Below, one piece after another: positions 25,390-34,218 of a stretch of DNA of 64,000 nt (the stretch's first letter is position 1; each line of letters begins with the position of its first letter). The stretch is from Streptomyces sp. YIM 121038. GTDB lineage: Bacteria > Actinomycetota > Actinomycetes > Streptomycetales > Streptomycetaceae. The notes beneath the pieces are model-generated. The model made no database searches and was not told where the DNA came from. It worked only from the letters and a program-made list of their open reading frames with translations. Both the position numbers and the translations under genes were made by a program. The DNA is taken from contig NZ_CP030771.1 of NCBI RefSeq assembly GCF_006088715.1, positions 124,001 to 188,000 on the forward strand. The letters run 5' to 3'.

Positions 25390-27341
25390 CGGTGAGTTCG
25401 GGGAGCGCGGGCTGGTACCTGCGGCGCCTCTCCCGGATGGGACCGCGGGAGGTCGGCGGCCGGGCGGGCGACGCGGTGCGCAAGCGGCGGTGGCGGTCGG
25501 CGCGGCCGCACTGCCCGCGCGTGACCGGCGCCCGGTTCACCGCGACGCTGCCCGCGGGGACGTTGGCCGCGGTGGCGCCGGACGCCGCGAAGCGTCTCGT
25601 CGCCGAGGCGGACCGGCTGCTCGACGGACACGCCACGTACTTCGGCGTTGACCGCGACGACCTGGTCGACCCGGACTGGTGGTACGACCCGAAGACCGGG
25701 CGCCGGGCCCCGTGGGGCTACGCCTTCGACGTGCCCTACCGCGACGAGGACGCGGCCGGGGACATCAAGCAGATCTGGGAGCTGTCCCGGCATCAGTACC
25801 TCACCGTGCTGGCCGCCGCCTACGCGGTGACCGGGGACGAGCGGTACGCCGAGCGCGTGGCCGCGCACCTGCGGTCGTGGTGGGCGGCCAACCCGCCGCT
25901 GCGCGGGGTCCACTGGGTGAGCGGCATCGAGCTGGGCATCCGGCTGCTCTCCTGGGTGTGGGTCCGCCGGCTGCTCGACGGCTGGGCGGGCGCGGCCGGT
26001 CTCTTCGAGGACAACCCGGTGGCGCTGAACCAGATCTGGCACCACCAGCGCTGGCTCGCCGCCTTTCCCAGCCGGGGCTCTTCGGCGAACAACCACGTCA
26101 TCGCCGAGGCCGCCGGGCAGTTCGCCGCGGCTTGCGCGTTCGGGTGGTTCCCCTCCTCGGCGCGGTGGCGGGCCGACGCGCTGCGGTCGCTGGAGCAGCA
26201 GCTGCGCGGCAACACCTTCCCCTCGGGCCTCAACCGCGAGCTGGCCACCGAGTACCACGGGCTGGTCCTGGAGCTGGGTCTGGCCGCGGTGGCCGAGGCG
26301 GACGCCGCCGACGTGCCGGTGCCCGCCTCGCTCCGCCTGGTGCTGCTGCGGATGACCGACGCGCTCGCGGCCGTCGTGGACAACCGGCTGCGGCCGCCGC
26401 GCCAGGGGGACGCGGACGACGGACACGGTCTGGTCGTGGACGGCGCGGGCACCCACCGCTGGGGCTCGCTCCTGGCCACCGGGGAGGCCGTGTTCGGGCG
26501 GCTCGCCTGGTGGCCGGAGGTGACCGGCACCGATGTGCGCACCCCGCTGCTCGCCGCGCTCGTCCGGCCGTACGCGAGCGGGGCGAGCGCACGCCCGGTG
26601 AGCCGTCCCGCCCACTTCGCCGACGCGGGCATGACCATCCTGCGCGGTGCGGAGGAGATCTGGTGCCGCTGCGACGGCGGTCCGCACGGCTTCCTGTCGA
26701 TCGCCGCGCACGCCCACGCGGACGCGCTGTCCGTGGAGGTGCGGCACGACGGGGTGGACGTGCTCGCCGACCCGGGGACGTTCTGCTACCACGGGCAGCC
26801 CGCGTGGCGGCAGTACTTCCGCTCGACCATCGGCCACAACACCCTGGAGCTGGACGGCGGTGACCAGTCCGTCTCCGGCGGCCCGTTCCTGTGGACCCGG
26901 CACGCCCGGACGCGCGTCCTGGCCGCGGACACGTCCGACGAGGCCGTGGCGCGCTGGTCCGCCGAGCACGAGGGGTACGAGGGCTCCGTGCACCGCCGCC
27001 GGGTGGAGCTGACGGCCGCGAGCCGGGAGCTGAGGGTGGTCGACGAGGTGCGCGGCCCGCGCCGGGCCGTGCGCCTGGCGTTCCACCTCGGTCCGGCGAT
27101 CGCCGCCGACCTGGTGGGGAACTGGGCGCTGCTGACCTGGACGCGGGACGGCGAGGAGCGCTCCGCGGTGCTCGACCTGCCCGGGGAGCTGTCCTGGCGG
27201 GCGCACCGCGGCGAGAGCGAGCCGCCGCTCGGCTGGTACTCCGCGGGCTTCGGCCGCAAGGAGCCCGCCACCACGCTCATCGGCAGCGGGTTCACCGACG
27301 GCGCGGAGGGGTTCACCACCGTGCTCAGGTTCCGCGGCTAG
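25386..27341 (+). CDS. Heparinase II/III-family polysaccharide lyase-like protein
   Basis: Protein of 651 aa with the two-part heparinase II/III architecture: an N-terminal alpha/alpha toroid (WELSRHQYLTVLAAAYAVTGD, NNHVIAEAAGQFAAA, and TEYHGLVLELGL holding the usual Tyr) and a C-terminal beta-sandwich (SIAAHAHADALSVEVRHDG, DPGTFCYHG, IGHNTLELDG). The catalytic-type Asn/His/Tyr positions look intact. No clear signal peptide is seen, so it may act inside the cell or stay membrane-associated. The ATG overlaps the preceding stop (ATGA). It probably trims or releases a uronate-containing polymer; in gene order it pairs with the fusion oxidoreductase. Confidence 0.85.
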   Translation: MTVSSGSAGWYLRRLSRMGPREVGGRAGDAVRKRRWRSARPHCPRVTGARFTATLPAGTLAAVAPDAAKRLVAEADRLLDGHATYFGVDRDDLVDPDWWYDPKTGRRAPWGYAFDVPYRDEDAAGDIKQIWELSRHQYLTVLAAAYAVTGDERYAERVAAHLRSWWAANPPLRGVHWVSGIELGIRLLSWVWVRRLLDGWAGAAGLFEDNPVALNQIWHHQRWLAAFPSRGSSANNHVIAEAAGQFAAACAFGWFPSSARWRADALRSLEQQLRGNTFPSGLNRELATEYHGLVLELGLAAVAEADAADVPVPASLRLVLLRMTDALAAVVDNRLRPPRQGDADDGHGLVVDGAGTHRWGSLLATGEAVFGRLAWWPEVTGTDVRTPLLAALVRPYASGASARPVSRPAHFADAGMTILRGAEEIWCRCDGGPHGFLSIAAHAHADALSVEVRHDGVDVLADPGTFCYHGQPAWRQYFRSTIGHNTLELDGGDQSVSGGPFLWTRHARTRVLAADTSDEAVARWSAEHEGYEGSVHRRRVELTAASRELRVVDEVRGPRRAVRLAFHLGPAIAADLVGNWALLTWTRDGEERSAVLDLPGELSWRAHRGESEPPLGWYSAGFGRKEPATTLIGSGFTDGAEGFTTVLRFRG

Positions 27342-27348
27342 GGGGCGC

Positions 27349-28884
27349 GTGGTGTTCAAGAGGCGGCACTGGGCGCTGGCGGCGGCACCGCTGGCGCTGG
27401 CCCTGCTCGCGACGGCCGGCTGCGACAGCGACAGCGACAGCACGTCGGGCTCGCGGGCGAAGTCGTCCGCCGCGAAGCCGTCCGCGACCGTGGCCCGGGT
27501 GTGCGCCAAGCCCGCGGCCGGCCCGGCGAAGGCGCCCGCGGGCGCGGTGACGGTCGACCCCGCGGTGGTCGGTGACCTGGCGGCGAAGACCAGGAGCAAC
27601 CCGCCGCACACCACGTTCTGGCTGCGACCGGGCAGGCACCGGCTCGAGCGGGACCGCTACGCCCAGGTCATGACCAAGGAGGGGAACCGCTACCTCGGTG
27701 CGCCGGGCGCGGTGCTCGACGGCCGGAAGGTCAACCAGTACGCGTTCAGCGGCAAGGCCCGCGACGTCACGATCCGCCATCTGACCGTGGAGCGCTTCGT
27801 CGCGCCGAACAACGAGGGCGTGGTCAACCACGACATGGCCGACGGATGGGTCATCGAGCACGCGAAGATCCAGTACAACTCCGGTGCCGGGCTGATGGCC
27901 GGTGCCCGCCAGCGGGTCCGCGCCAGCTGTCTGCGCGGCAACGGGCAGTACGGGATGAACGCCTACAAGACCGGTGACTCCATCCAGCACCTGGTGGTCG
28001 AGGGCAACGAGGTGGTGGGCAACAACACCGACGACTGGGAGCGGCGCAAGCCCGGCTGCGGCTGCACCGGAGGGATCAAGTTCTGGGCCGTCAACGGCGC
28101 CGACATCCGCGGGAATTGGGTGCACGACAACCGCGGCGCCGGGTTGTGGGCGGACAACAACAACAATGACTTCCGCATCGAGAACAACGTCCTCGAAGCC
28201 AACGACGGTGCCGCGCTGATGTACGAGACCAGCTATAACGCGGTCATCCGGAACAACACGATCCGGCGGAACAACTGGGTCGAGGGCCGCAAGTACGCCC
28301 AGCGCGACGACGACTTCCCGTACGCGACGATCTATGTGTCGGAGGCCGGTGGCGAACCGCGGATCAAGGCCCGCACGAACAAGATCGAGATCTACCGGAA
28401 CGTCCTGGAGAACAACTGGTCCGGGATCACCCTGTGGGAGAACGCCGACCGGTTCTGCAACAGCCCGGCCAACACCTCGACCGGCTACTGCACCTTGCTG
28501 GTGAAGGACCTCGACCGCTGCGCGCGGCCGGGGATCGCCACCGCGCCGCTGTACGCCGACTGCCGGTGGAAGACCCAGCGGGTGGACATCCACGACAACC
28601 GCTTCGTCCTGGACACCGCCGTCGTCAAGTGCACGGAGGAGTGCGGCCGCATGGCGGTCCTCGCCAACTACGGCACGTATCCGAAGTGGTCGCCGTACAA
28701 GGGCAAGCGGGTCGCCGACGCGATCACCCACAAGCAGCGCAACCGCTGGCACGACAACGTCTACCGCGGGCCGTGGAGCTTCGTCGCGGGCGACCAGAGC
28801 CGGAAGCTGGAGACGGGGCAGTGGCAGAGCGCGCCGTACCAGCAGGACGCCGGCAGCACCTTCGACGCCCAGGCCGGTGGTTGA
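27349..28884 (+). CDS. Right-handed parallel beta-helix lipoprotein
   Basis: Secreted lipoprotein of 511 aa. A short basic start and hydrophobic core lead to the lipobox LLATAGC with Cys at residue 25, then a Ser/Asp/Lys-rich linker. From about residue 90 to 420 it has beta-helix repeats with recurring Asn-rich turns (VVEGNEVVGNNTDDW, WADNNNNDFRIENNVLE, IRNNTIRRNN, IYRNVLENNW). This fold is shared by polysaccharide lyases and alginate C5-epimerases (AlgG type). Cys pairs near 345-400 suggest disulfides. The GTG at 27349 follows AGGGGG. Role in polymer modification on the cell surface is inferred from fold and operon position. Confidence 0.85.
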   Translation: MVFKRRHWALAAAPLALALLATAGCDSDSDSTSGSRAKSSAAKPSATVARVCAKPAAGPAKAPAGAVTVDPAVVGDLAAKTRSNPPHTTFWLRPGRHRLERDRYAQVMTKEGNRYLGAPGAVLDGRKVNQYAFSGKARDVTIRHLTVERFVAPNNEGVVNHDMADGWVIEHAKIQYNSGAGLMAGARQRVRASCLRGNGQYGMNAYKTGDSIQHLVVEGNEVVGNNTDDWERRKPGCGCTGGIKFWAVNGADIRGNWVHDNRGAGLWADNNNNDFRIENNVLEANDGAALMYETSYNAVIRNNTIRRNNWVEGRKYAQRDDDFPYATIYVSEAGGEPRIKARTNKIEIYRNVLENNWSGITLWENADRFCNSPANTSTGYCTLLVKDLDRCARPGIATAPLYADCRWKTQRVDIHDNRFVLDTAVVKCTEECGRMAVLANYGTYPKWSPYKGKRVADAITHKQRNRWHDNVYRGPWSFVAGDQSRKLETGQWQSAPYQQDAGSTFDAQAGG

Positions 28885-28885
28885 G

Positions 28886-30199
28886 ATGGGCGGGGACCTG
28901 ATGCGCGGCGGGCCGCCGAACGGTCCTGACACGGCGGGCGCACGGCCCGAGGTGGAACAACGCCCGGAGGCGACGCCGAAAGCGGTCGGGATCGTCTGGG
29001 CGCTGCTCGGTCTCAACACGCTCGGTTCCGCCGGGGCGAAGACCATCCTGCCGCTGCCCCGCTCCCTCATCCAGATGGCCACCATGGGCGCGCTGGTCTC
29101 CGCCTTCGCGCTGGCGCTCGCGCTCAACCTGCGGCTGCGCATCCGGCCGAGCGCCTTCGTGTTCCTGCTCACCCTGCTCCTGGTGCCGAGCGTGATCTCC
29201 AGCGCGGATCTGGAGGGCGGGTTCGGCGCGCTGTTCCGCTGTTTCCGGTTCGCTCTCTTCGTCGGCACGCTGTGGCTGCTCAGCCGCTGGTGGGACGGGG
29301 GCATGACGTTCGTCCGCCATCACATCCGGATGTACTTCGCGGTGCTCGTCCTGGTGGCCGCGGGCCTGGTCGTCGCACCGGGCACGGCGAGGCCGGAGTA
29401 CTACGGCGGGCGCCTCGTCGGCGCGTTGTGGCCGCTCACCCCGCCGCAGATCGGACAGTACGCCGCAGTGATCATCGGGCTCACCGTGCTGCTCACCCTC
29501 GGCCGTCTGACGACCGGCGCCAACGCGGCGATGATCATCGTGCCCTCGCTCGTCCTGCTCGCGCTGACCCACACCAGGACGGCCACGCTCGGCCTGATCG
29601 TCGGGTTGGTGCTCGCGATCGGCTCGCTCGTCCTGACCAGTGCCGCCGCCCGCCGGTTCTTCGCCTGGACGGTGGTGTGCGCGACGGTGGCCACGGTGGC
29701 GTTGAGCTCCGCGCTACAGGCGTGGTTCATGCGCGGGCAGAGCAAGGAGGGCCTCTCCAACCTCACCGGGCGGGCCAAGGTCTGGGACGCCCTGCTCGCC
29801 GCGCCCCGGACGACCGGGGAGAAGGTGTTCGGCACGGGCCTGGGCGACAAGTCCTTCGGCGGCCTTCCGATCGACAACAGCTGGCTGGCCGTCTATCACG
29901 AGCAGGGCCTGATCGGCATCACCCTGGTCGCGGCGTTCATCGGCATCCTCGGCGGGGTCGCGCTGCTGCGGCCGCCGTCGCTGCCGAGGGCCTGCGCGAT
30001 CTTCCTGATCAGCTACTGCGCGATGTCCTCGTACACCGAGGCCGGGCTCGGTGACGCCTCGCCGTATCTGCTGCATCTGGCCCTGGCCGCCTCGCTGTTG
30101 GTGCCGGGCGCCGCGGCCCCGTCCCTCGCGACGGCCGGGGTTCCCGGTCCGGCGGCCGAAGTCCCTCGACGACGTATCCCGCGATGGGCCCGGAGGTAA
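28886..30199 (+). CDS. O-antigen polymerase/ligase-like membrane protein (Wzy-like)
   Basis: Integral membrane protein of about 437 aa with about ten hydrophobic segments spread over the whole length, and a large extracytoplasmic loop between residues about 285 and 345 that includes NLTGRAKVWDALLA and IDNSWLAVYHEQGLIG, the pattern of Wzy/WaaL loops. It is the only polymerase candidate in the operon, alongside Wzx-, Wzz- and WcaJ-like genes. The start is uncertain: GTG 28877, ATG 28886 or ATG 28901 are all in frame; I chose the ATG just after the preceding stop. Confidence 0.82.
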   Translation: MGGDLMRGGPPNGPDTAGARPEVEQRPEATPKAVGIVWALLGLNTLGSAGAKTILPLPRSLIQMATMGALVSAFALALALNLRLRIRPSAFVFLLTLLLVPSVISSADLEGGFGALFRCFRFALFVGTLWLLSRWWDGGMTFVRHHIRMYFAVLVLVAAGLVVAPGTARPEYYGGRLVGALWPLTPPQIGQYAAVIIGLTVLLTLGRLTTGANAAMIIVPSLVLLALTHTRTATLGLIVGLVLAIGSLVLTSAAARRFFAWTVVCATVATVALSSALQAWFMRGQSKEGLSNLTGRAKVWDALLAAPRTTGEKVFGTGLGDKSFGGLPIDNSWLAVYHEQGLIGITLVAAFIGILGGVALLRPPSLPRACAIFLISYCAMSSYTEAGLGDASPYLLHLALAASLLVPGAAAPSLATAGVPGPAAEVPRRRIPRWARR

Positions 30200-30201
30200 G
30201 G

Positions 30202-31485
30202 GTGAGCATGCACGTCCTTGTAGTACACAACCGTTACTCATCGGCGCAGCCGAGCGGCGAGAACAGGGTCGTCGACGAGGAGGTGGGGCTGCTGCGCGCG
30301 GCCGGTCACCGGGTCGACGTGTTCGAGCGGCGCAGCGACGACATCGCCGACCGGTCCCTGCTCGCCAAGGCCGCGGTGCCGCTGCTCGTGCCATGGAACC
30401 CGGCGGTCCGCTCGGAGCTCACCGCCCGGCTCCGCGCCTCGCGGCCCGACGTGGTGCACGTCCACAACGTCTTTCCGCTCCTGTCGCCCGCGGTCCTCGC
30501 CGCCTGCGCCGACGCCGGTGTGCCGACCGTCGCCACGCTGCACAACTACACCCAGGTCTGCCCGCCCGGCACGCTCCAGCGGGACGGCCGGGTGTGCACC
30601 GAGTGCGCCGGGTCGCGGGTGCCGCTGCCCGCCGTCCGGCACGGCTGCTACCGCGGCTCGCGGCTCGCGACGGTGCCGCTCGCGGTCAGCCTGTCGGTCA
30701 ACCGGCGGCGGTGGTGGTCCGGCGTGGAGCGGTTCTTCTGCATCTCCGCGGCGCAGCGCGACGTCCTGGTGCGGACCGGCATGCCGGCCGAGCGCCTCTC
30801 GGTGAAGCACAACTTCGTGCCCGACCCGGGCGCCTGCCGCACGGGCGACGGGGAGCACGTGCTCTTCCTCGGGCGGCTCGCGGAGGCCAAGGGCGTGCGG
30901 CTGCTCATGTCCGCGTGGGACGAGGTCGCGGCGCGCGGCGGTGTGGGCGTGCCGCTCGTGCTCGCGGGCGCGGGGCCGCTGGAGCGGGAGGTGACCGCCT
31001 GGGCCGCGGGCCGGGACGACGTGCGCTACGTCGGCCTGTACGACCCCGAGGAGTGCCGCAGGGCGGTCGCGCGGTCGGTCGCCGTGGTGGCGCCCTCGAT
31101 GTCCATGGAGACGTTCGGCCTGGTGGTCGCGGAGGCGATGGCGGCGGGGGTCCCGTCCGTCGCGGCCGGTCACGGCGCCTTCGTCGAGCTCGTCGAGGAC
31201 GGAGTGACCGGGTTGCTGCACCGGCCGGGCGAGGTCGCCTCGCTCGCGGACTGCATCCGCCGGGTCGCGGCCGACGGGGGCCGCAACCAAGAGATGGGCC
31301 AGGCGGCCCGGCGCCGTTACGAGAAGGACTTCAGTCCTGTCGTCGGCCTGGAGCGCCTGGTGGAGGGGTACCGCGCCGCGATCGCGGGGCGGTCGGGCGG
31401 CGGGGACAGCGCGCCGCCGTCAGGAAACACGAGCACTGGCTCGCGGCGGGGCATCCGCGCGAGCAGGGATGGGGGCAGTAGATGA
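30202..31485 (+). CDS. Glycosyltransferase family 4
   Basis: GT-B glycosyltransferase of 427 aa. The N-terminal domain begins HVLVVHNRYSSAQPSGENRVVDEE and has DVVHVHNVFPLLSP and a Cys-containing VCPPGTLQRDGRVCTEC insert seen in this GT4 group. The C-terminal domain has HVLFLGRLAEAKGVRLLM and the donor site PSMSMETFGLVVAEAMAAGVP. A strong GGAGG at 30191-30195 favours the GTG at 30202; an ATG two codons later is possible. The start lies just after the polymerase stop, and the next gene overlaps its end by 4 bp. Confidence 0.9.
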   Translation: MSMHVLVVHNRYSSAQPSGENRVVDEEVGLLRAAGHRVDVFERRSDDIADRSLLAKAAVPLLVPWNPAVRSELTARLRASRPDVVHVHNVFPLLSPAVLAACADAGVPTVATLHNYTQVCPPGTLQRDGRVCTECAGSRVPLPAVRHGCYRGSRLATVPLAVSLSVNRRRWWSGVERFFCISAAQRDVLVRTGMPAERLSVKHNFVPDPGACRTGDGEHVLFLGRLAEAKGVRLLMSAWDEVAARGGVGVPLVLAGAGPLEREVTAWAAGRDDVRYVGLYDPEECRRAVARSVAVVAPSMSMETFGLVVAEAMAAGVPSVAAGHGAFVELVEDGVTGLLHRPGEVASLADCIRRVAADGGRNQEMGQAARRRYEKDFSPVVGLERLVEGYRAAIAGRSGGGDSAPPSGNTSTGSRRGIRASRDGGSR

Positions 31486-32744
31486 CACGATGCCGACTCT
31501 GTGGCTCGGCGGCGCTGGCGAGCGTCGTCGATCTGGGGGCGACCCCGCCGTGCGAGAGCTTTCTCGCCGCGGACCAGCTGGATCAGCCGGAGCCCGCGTA
31601 CCCGCTGCACCTGCGGGTGTGCACCGACTGCTGGCTGGCGCAGATCCCCGCGCTGATCACACCGGAGGAGACGTTCAAGGAGTACGCGTACTTCTCCTCC
31701 TTCTCCACCTCCTGGGTGGAGCACGCGCGCACGTTCGTCGCCGACGCCGTGCGACGGGTGGGGCTCGGCGCCGAAGGCTCCGACGCCTTCGTGGTCGAGG
31801 TGGCGAGCAACGACGGGTACCTGCTGAAGCACGTGGTGGACCGGGGGATCCGCTGCCTCGGCATCGAGCCGTCGGTGAACGTCGGTGCCACGGCGCGGGA
31901 CGCGGGCGTGCCCACGCTCACGGAGTTCCTGTCGCCCCGGACCGGCGCGGCCGTCCGCGCCGAGCACGGCCCGGCGGACCTGGTCGTGGCCAACAACGTG
32001 TACGCGCACATCCCCGACGTGGTCGGGTTCACCCAGGGGCTGCGCGCCCTGGTCGCCGACGACGGCTGGGTCTCCATCGAGGTGCAGCACCTGCTGACCC
32101 TGATCGAGGAGAACCAGTACGACACGATCTACCACGAGCACTTCCAGTACTACACGGTGGCGTCCGCGATCCGGGCCCTCGCCAGCGGCGGGCTCGCGCT
32201 CGTGGACGTGGAGCTGCTGCCCACGCACGGCGGCTCCATCCGGCTGTGGGCCCGGCCGGCCGAGGTGGCCGGTGAGCCGTCCCCCCAGGTGTCCGACGTG
32301 CTGGCCCGGGAGAAGGCCGCCGGGCTCCAGGAGCTGTCCGGGTACACCGAGTTCGGCGCGCGGGTGGCCAAGGTGCGCCGGGACCTGCTCAAGTTCCTCA
32401 TCGAGGCGGCCGAGCGCGGCGACACGGTGGTCGGCTACGGCGCCCCGGGCAAGGGCAACACGCTCCTGAACCACTGCGGCATCCGGCCCGACCTGCTCGC
32501 GTACACGGTCGACCGCAACCCCTACAAGCACGGCAGGTACACCCCCGGCACCCGCATCCCGATCCTGTCGCCCGAGCGGATCGCCGCCGACCGGCCGGAC
32601 TACGTCCTCGTCCTGCCGTGGAACCTGCGGGCCGAGCTGGTCGAGCAGCTGTCCTACGTGCACGAGTGGGGCGGCCGCCTGGTCTTCCCCATCCCGGAAC
32701 TGAGCGTCGTCGAGGCCACGTCGTTGAAAGAGAGCACAGCATGA
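31482..32744 (+). CDS. Sugar C-methyltransferase (TylC3/NovU-like, class I SAM)
   Basis: Protein of 420 aa with the three-part layout of NDP-sugar C-methyltransferases. An N-terminal zinc-binding domain has CRLCGS and CTDCW pairs. The central SAM-binding domain carries VVEVASNDGYLLKHVVDRG and VVANNVYAHIPD. The C-terminal domain includes YGAPGKGNTLLNHCGI. The His/Glu/Tyr-rich segment TIYHEHFQYYT matches the catalytic region of TylC3-type enzymes. They methylate C3 of a 4-keto-6-deoxy sugar, so a branched deoxysugar is implied. The ATG overlaps the previous stop. Confidence 0.88.
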   Translation: MTRCRLCGSAALASVVDLGATPPCESFLAADQLDQPEPAYPLHLRVCTDCWLAQIPALITPEETFKEYAYFSSFSTSWVEHARTFVADAVRRVGLGAEGSDAFVVEVASNDGYLLKHVVDRGIRCLGIEPSVNVGATARDAGVPTLTEFLSPRTGAAVRAEHGPADLVVANNVYAHIPDVVGFTQGLRALVADDGWVSIEVQHLLTLIEENQYDTIYHEHFQYYTVASAIRALASGGLALVDVELLPTHGGSIRLWARPAEVAGEPSPQVSDVLAREKAAGLQELSGYTEFGARVAKVRRDLLKFLIEAAERGDTVVGYGAPGKGNTLLNHCGIRPDLLAYTVDRNPYKHGRYTPGTRIPILSPERIAADRPDYVLVLPWNLRAELVEQLSYVHEWGGRLVFPIPELSVVEATSLKESTA

Positions 32745-33571
32745 AGGTCGTACTGTTCTGCGGCGGTTACGGGATGCGGATGCGCAGCGGTGCCTCCGAC
32801 GACGTGCCCAAGCCGATGGCGATGGTCGGCCCGAGACCGCTGATCTGGCACGTCATGCGCTACTACGCGCACTTCGGGCACACGGAGTTCATCCTGTGCC
32901 TCGGGTACGGGGCGCAGCACATCAAGGACTTCTTCCTCACCTACGAGGAGACGGCGTCCAACGACTTCGTGCTGCGGGGCGGGAAGACCGAGCTGCTCTC
33001 CACCGACATATCCGACTGGACGATCACGTTCGCGCAGACCGGCGTCGAGTCGCCGATCGGGGAGCGCCTGCGCCGGGTGCGCCACCACCTGGACGGCGAC
33101 GAGATGTTCCTCGCCAACTACGCGGACGTGCTCACCGACGCTCCCCTGCCGCAGATGATCGACTCCTTCGCCCGGCGCGACGCCGGTGCGTCGATGATGG
33201 TGGTGCCGCCGCAGTCCTCGTTCCACTGCGTGGAGCTGGGTGAGAACGGCATGGTCGGGGGGATCACGGCGGTGAGCGACATGCCGCTGTGGGAGAACGG
33301 CGGCTACTTCGTGCTCCGCCAGGAGGTCTTCGACCACATCCCCGAGAACGGGGACCTGGTCGCCGACGGCTGCGCCCAACTGGCCAAGCAGGGGCGGCTC
33401 GTGGCGCACCAGCACCGCGGCTTCTGGAAGCCGACCGACACCGTCAAGGAGCGGGCCGCGCTGGACGCCGCCTACGCCCGGGGCGACCGTCCGTGGGCCG
33501 TGTGGGAGCAGGGCGGCGCGGCCACCGGCGCGCTCGGCGGCAGGGCCGGCGCCGAAGCGAGGACCGCGTGA
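32741..33571 (+). CDS. Sugar-1-phosphate nucleotidyltransferase (glucose-1-P cytidylyltransferase-like)
   Basis: Nucleotidyltransferase of 276 aa. The N-terminal loop reads FCGGYGMRMR (GGxGxRxR-type) followed by DVPKPMAMVG with the conserved Lys; GHTEFILCLGYGAQHIKDFF resembles RfbF glucose-1-phosphate cytidylyltransferase, and FLANYADVLTD carries the metal-binding Asp. The enzyme should activate a hexose-1-phosphate as a CDP- or other NDP-sugar. No 4,6-dehydratase of standard length accompanies it, though the SDR two genes downstream might serve. The ATG overlaps the upstream stop (ATGA). Confidence 0.85.
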   Translation: MKVVLFCGGYGMRMRSGASDDVPKPMAMVGPRPLIWHVMRYYAHFGHTEFILCLGYGAQHIKDFFLTYEETASNDFVLRGGKTELLSTDISDWTITFAQTGVESPIGERLRRVRHHLDGDEMFLANYADVLTDAPLPQMIDSFARRDAGASMMVVPPQSSFHCVELGENGMVGGITAVSDMPLWENGGYFVLRQEVFDHIPENGDLVADGCAQLAKQGRLVAHQHRGFWKPTDTVKERAALDAAYARGDRPWAVWEQGGAATGALGGRAGAEARTA

Positions 33572-34215
33572 TCCGGCTCGGGGCCGGGCGCCTGGACCGG
33601 ATCGCGGCGGTGGGCGCGCACTGCGACGACATCGCCATCGGCGCGGGCGGCACCCTCCTGACGCTGTGCCTCGCGCGGCCGGGCCTGCGCGTCGACGCCC
33701 TGGTGCTCTCCGGCGGCGGCACCGAGCGCGAGGAGGAGGAGCGGGCCGCGCTCGCCGCCTTCTGCCCGGGCGCCGACCTGCGCCTGACCGTGCTCAAGCT
33801 GCCGGACGGCCGGATGCCCGTGCACTGGGACGAGGCCAAGGCCGCGGTCGAGGAGCTGCGCGGGCAGACCGACCCGGAGCTGGTCCTGGCCCCGCGCACC
33901 GACGACGCGCACCAGGACCACCGCGGCCTGGCGCAGCTGATGCCCACCGCGTTCCGCGACCACCTGGTCCTCGGCTACGAGATCGTCAAGTGGGACGGCG
34001 ACCTCGGCCGTCCGGCGGCGTACCAGCCGCTGTCGACGGAGGTCGCCGAGCAGAAGGTGCGGCTGCTGCAGGAGCACTACCCCTCGCAGCGGCACCGTCC
34101 CTGGTACGACCGGGAGGCCTTCCTCGGCCTGGCACGGATCCGCGGCATCGAATGCCACGCGCGCTACGCCGAGGCGTTCGCCGTCACCAAACTCACTCTG
34201 AACCTGGGGAACTGA
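33568..34215 (+). CDS. PIG-L family deacetylase
   Basis: LmbE/PIG-L zinc-dependent deacetylase of 215 aa. The metal motif AHCDDIAIGAGG (H-x-D-D) is at about residues 16-27 and the second motif DDAHQDHRG supplies the third ligand. Length is typical. The GTG start overlaps the previous gene (GTGA). It is expected to remove an N-acyl group from an amino-sugar, or from its nucleotide or lipid conjugate. In this operon it lies amid nucleotide-sugar genes, so deacetylation before re-acylation or before further tailoring is plausible. Confidence 0.88.
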   Translation: MIRLGAGRLDRIAAVGAHCDDIAIGAGGTLLTLCLARPGLRVDALVLSGGGTEREEEERAALAAFCPGADLRLTVLKLPDGRMPVHWDEAKAAVEELRGQTDPELVLAPRTDDAHQDHRGLAQLMPTAFRDHLVLGYEIVKWDGDLGRPAAYQPLSTEVAEQKVRLLQEHYPSQRHRPWYDREAFLGLARIRGIECHARYAEAFAVTKLTLNLGN

Positions 34216-34218
34216 ACC

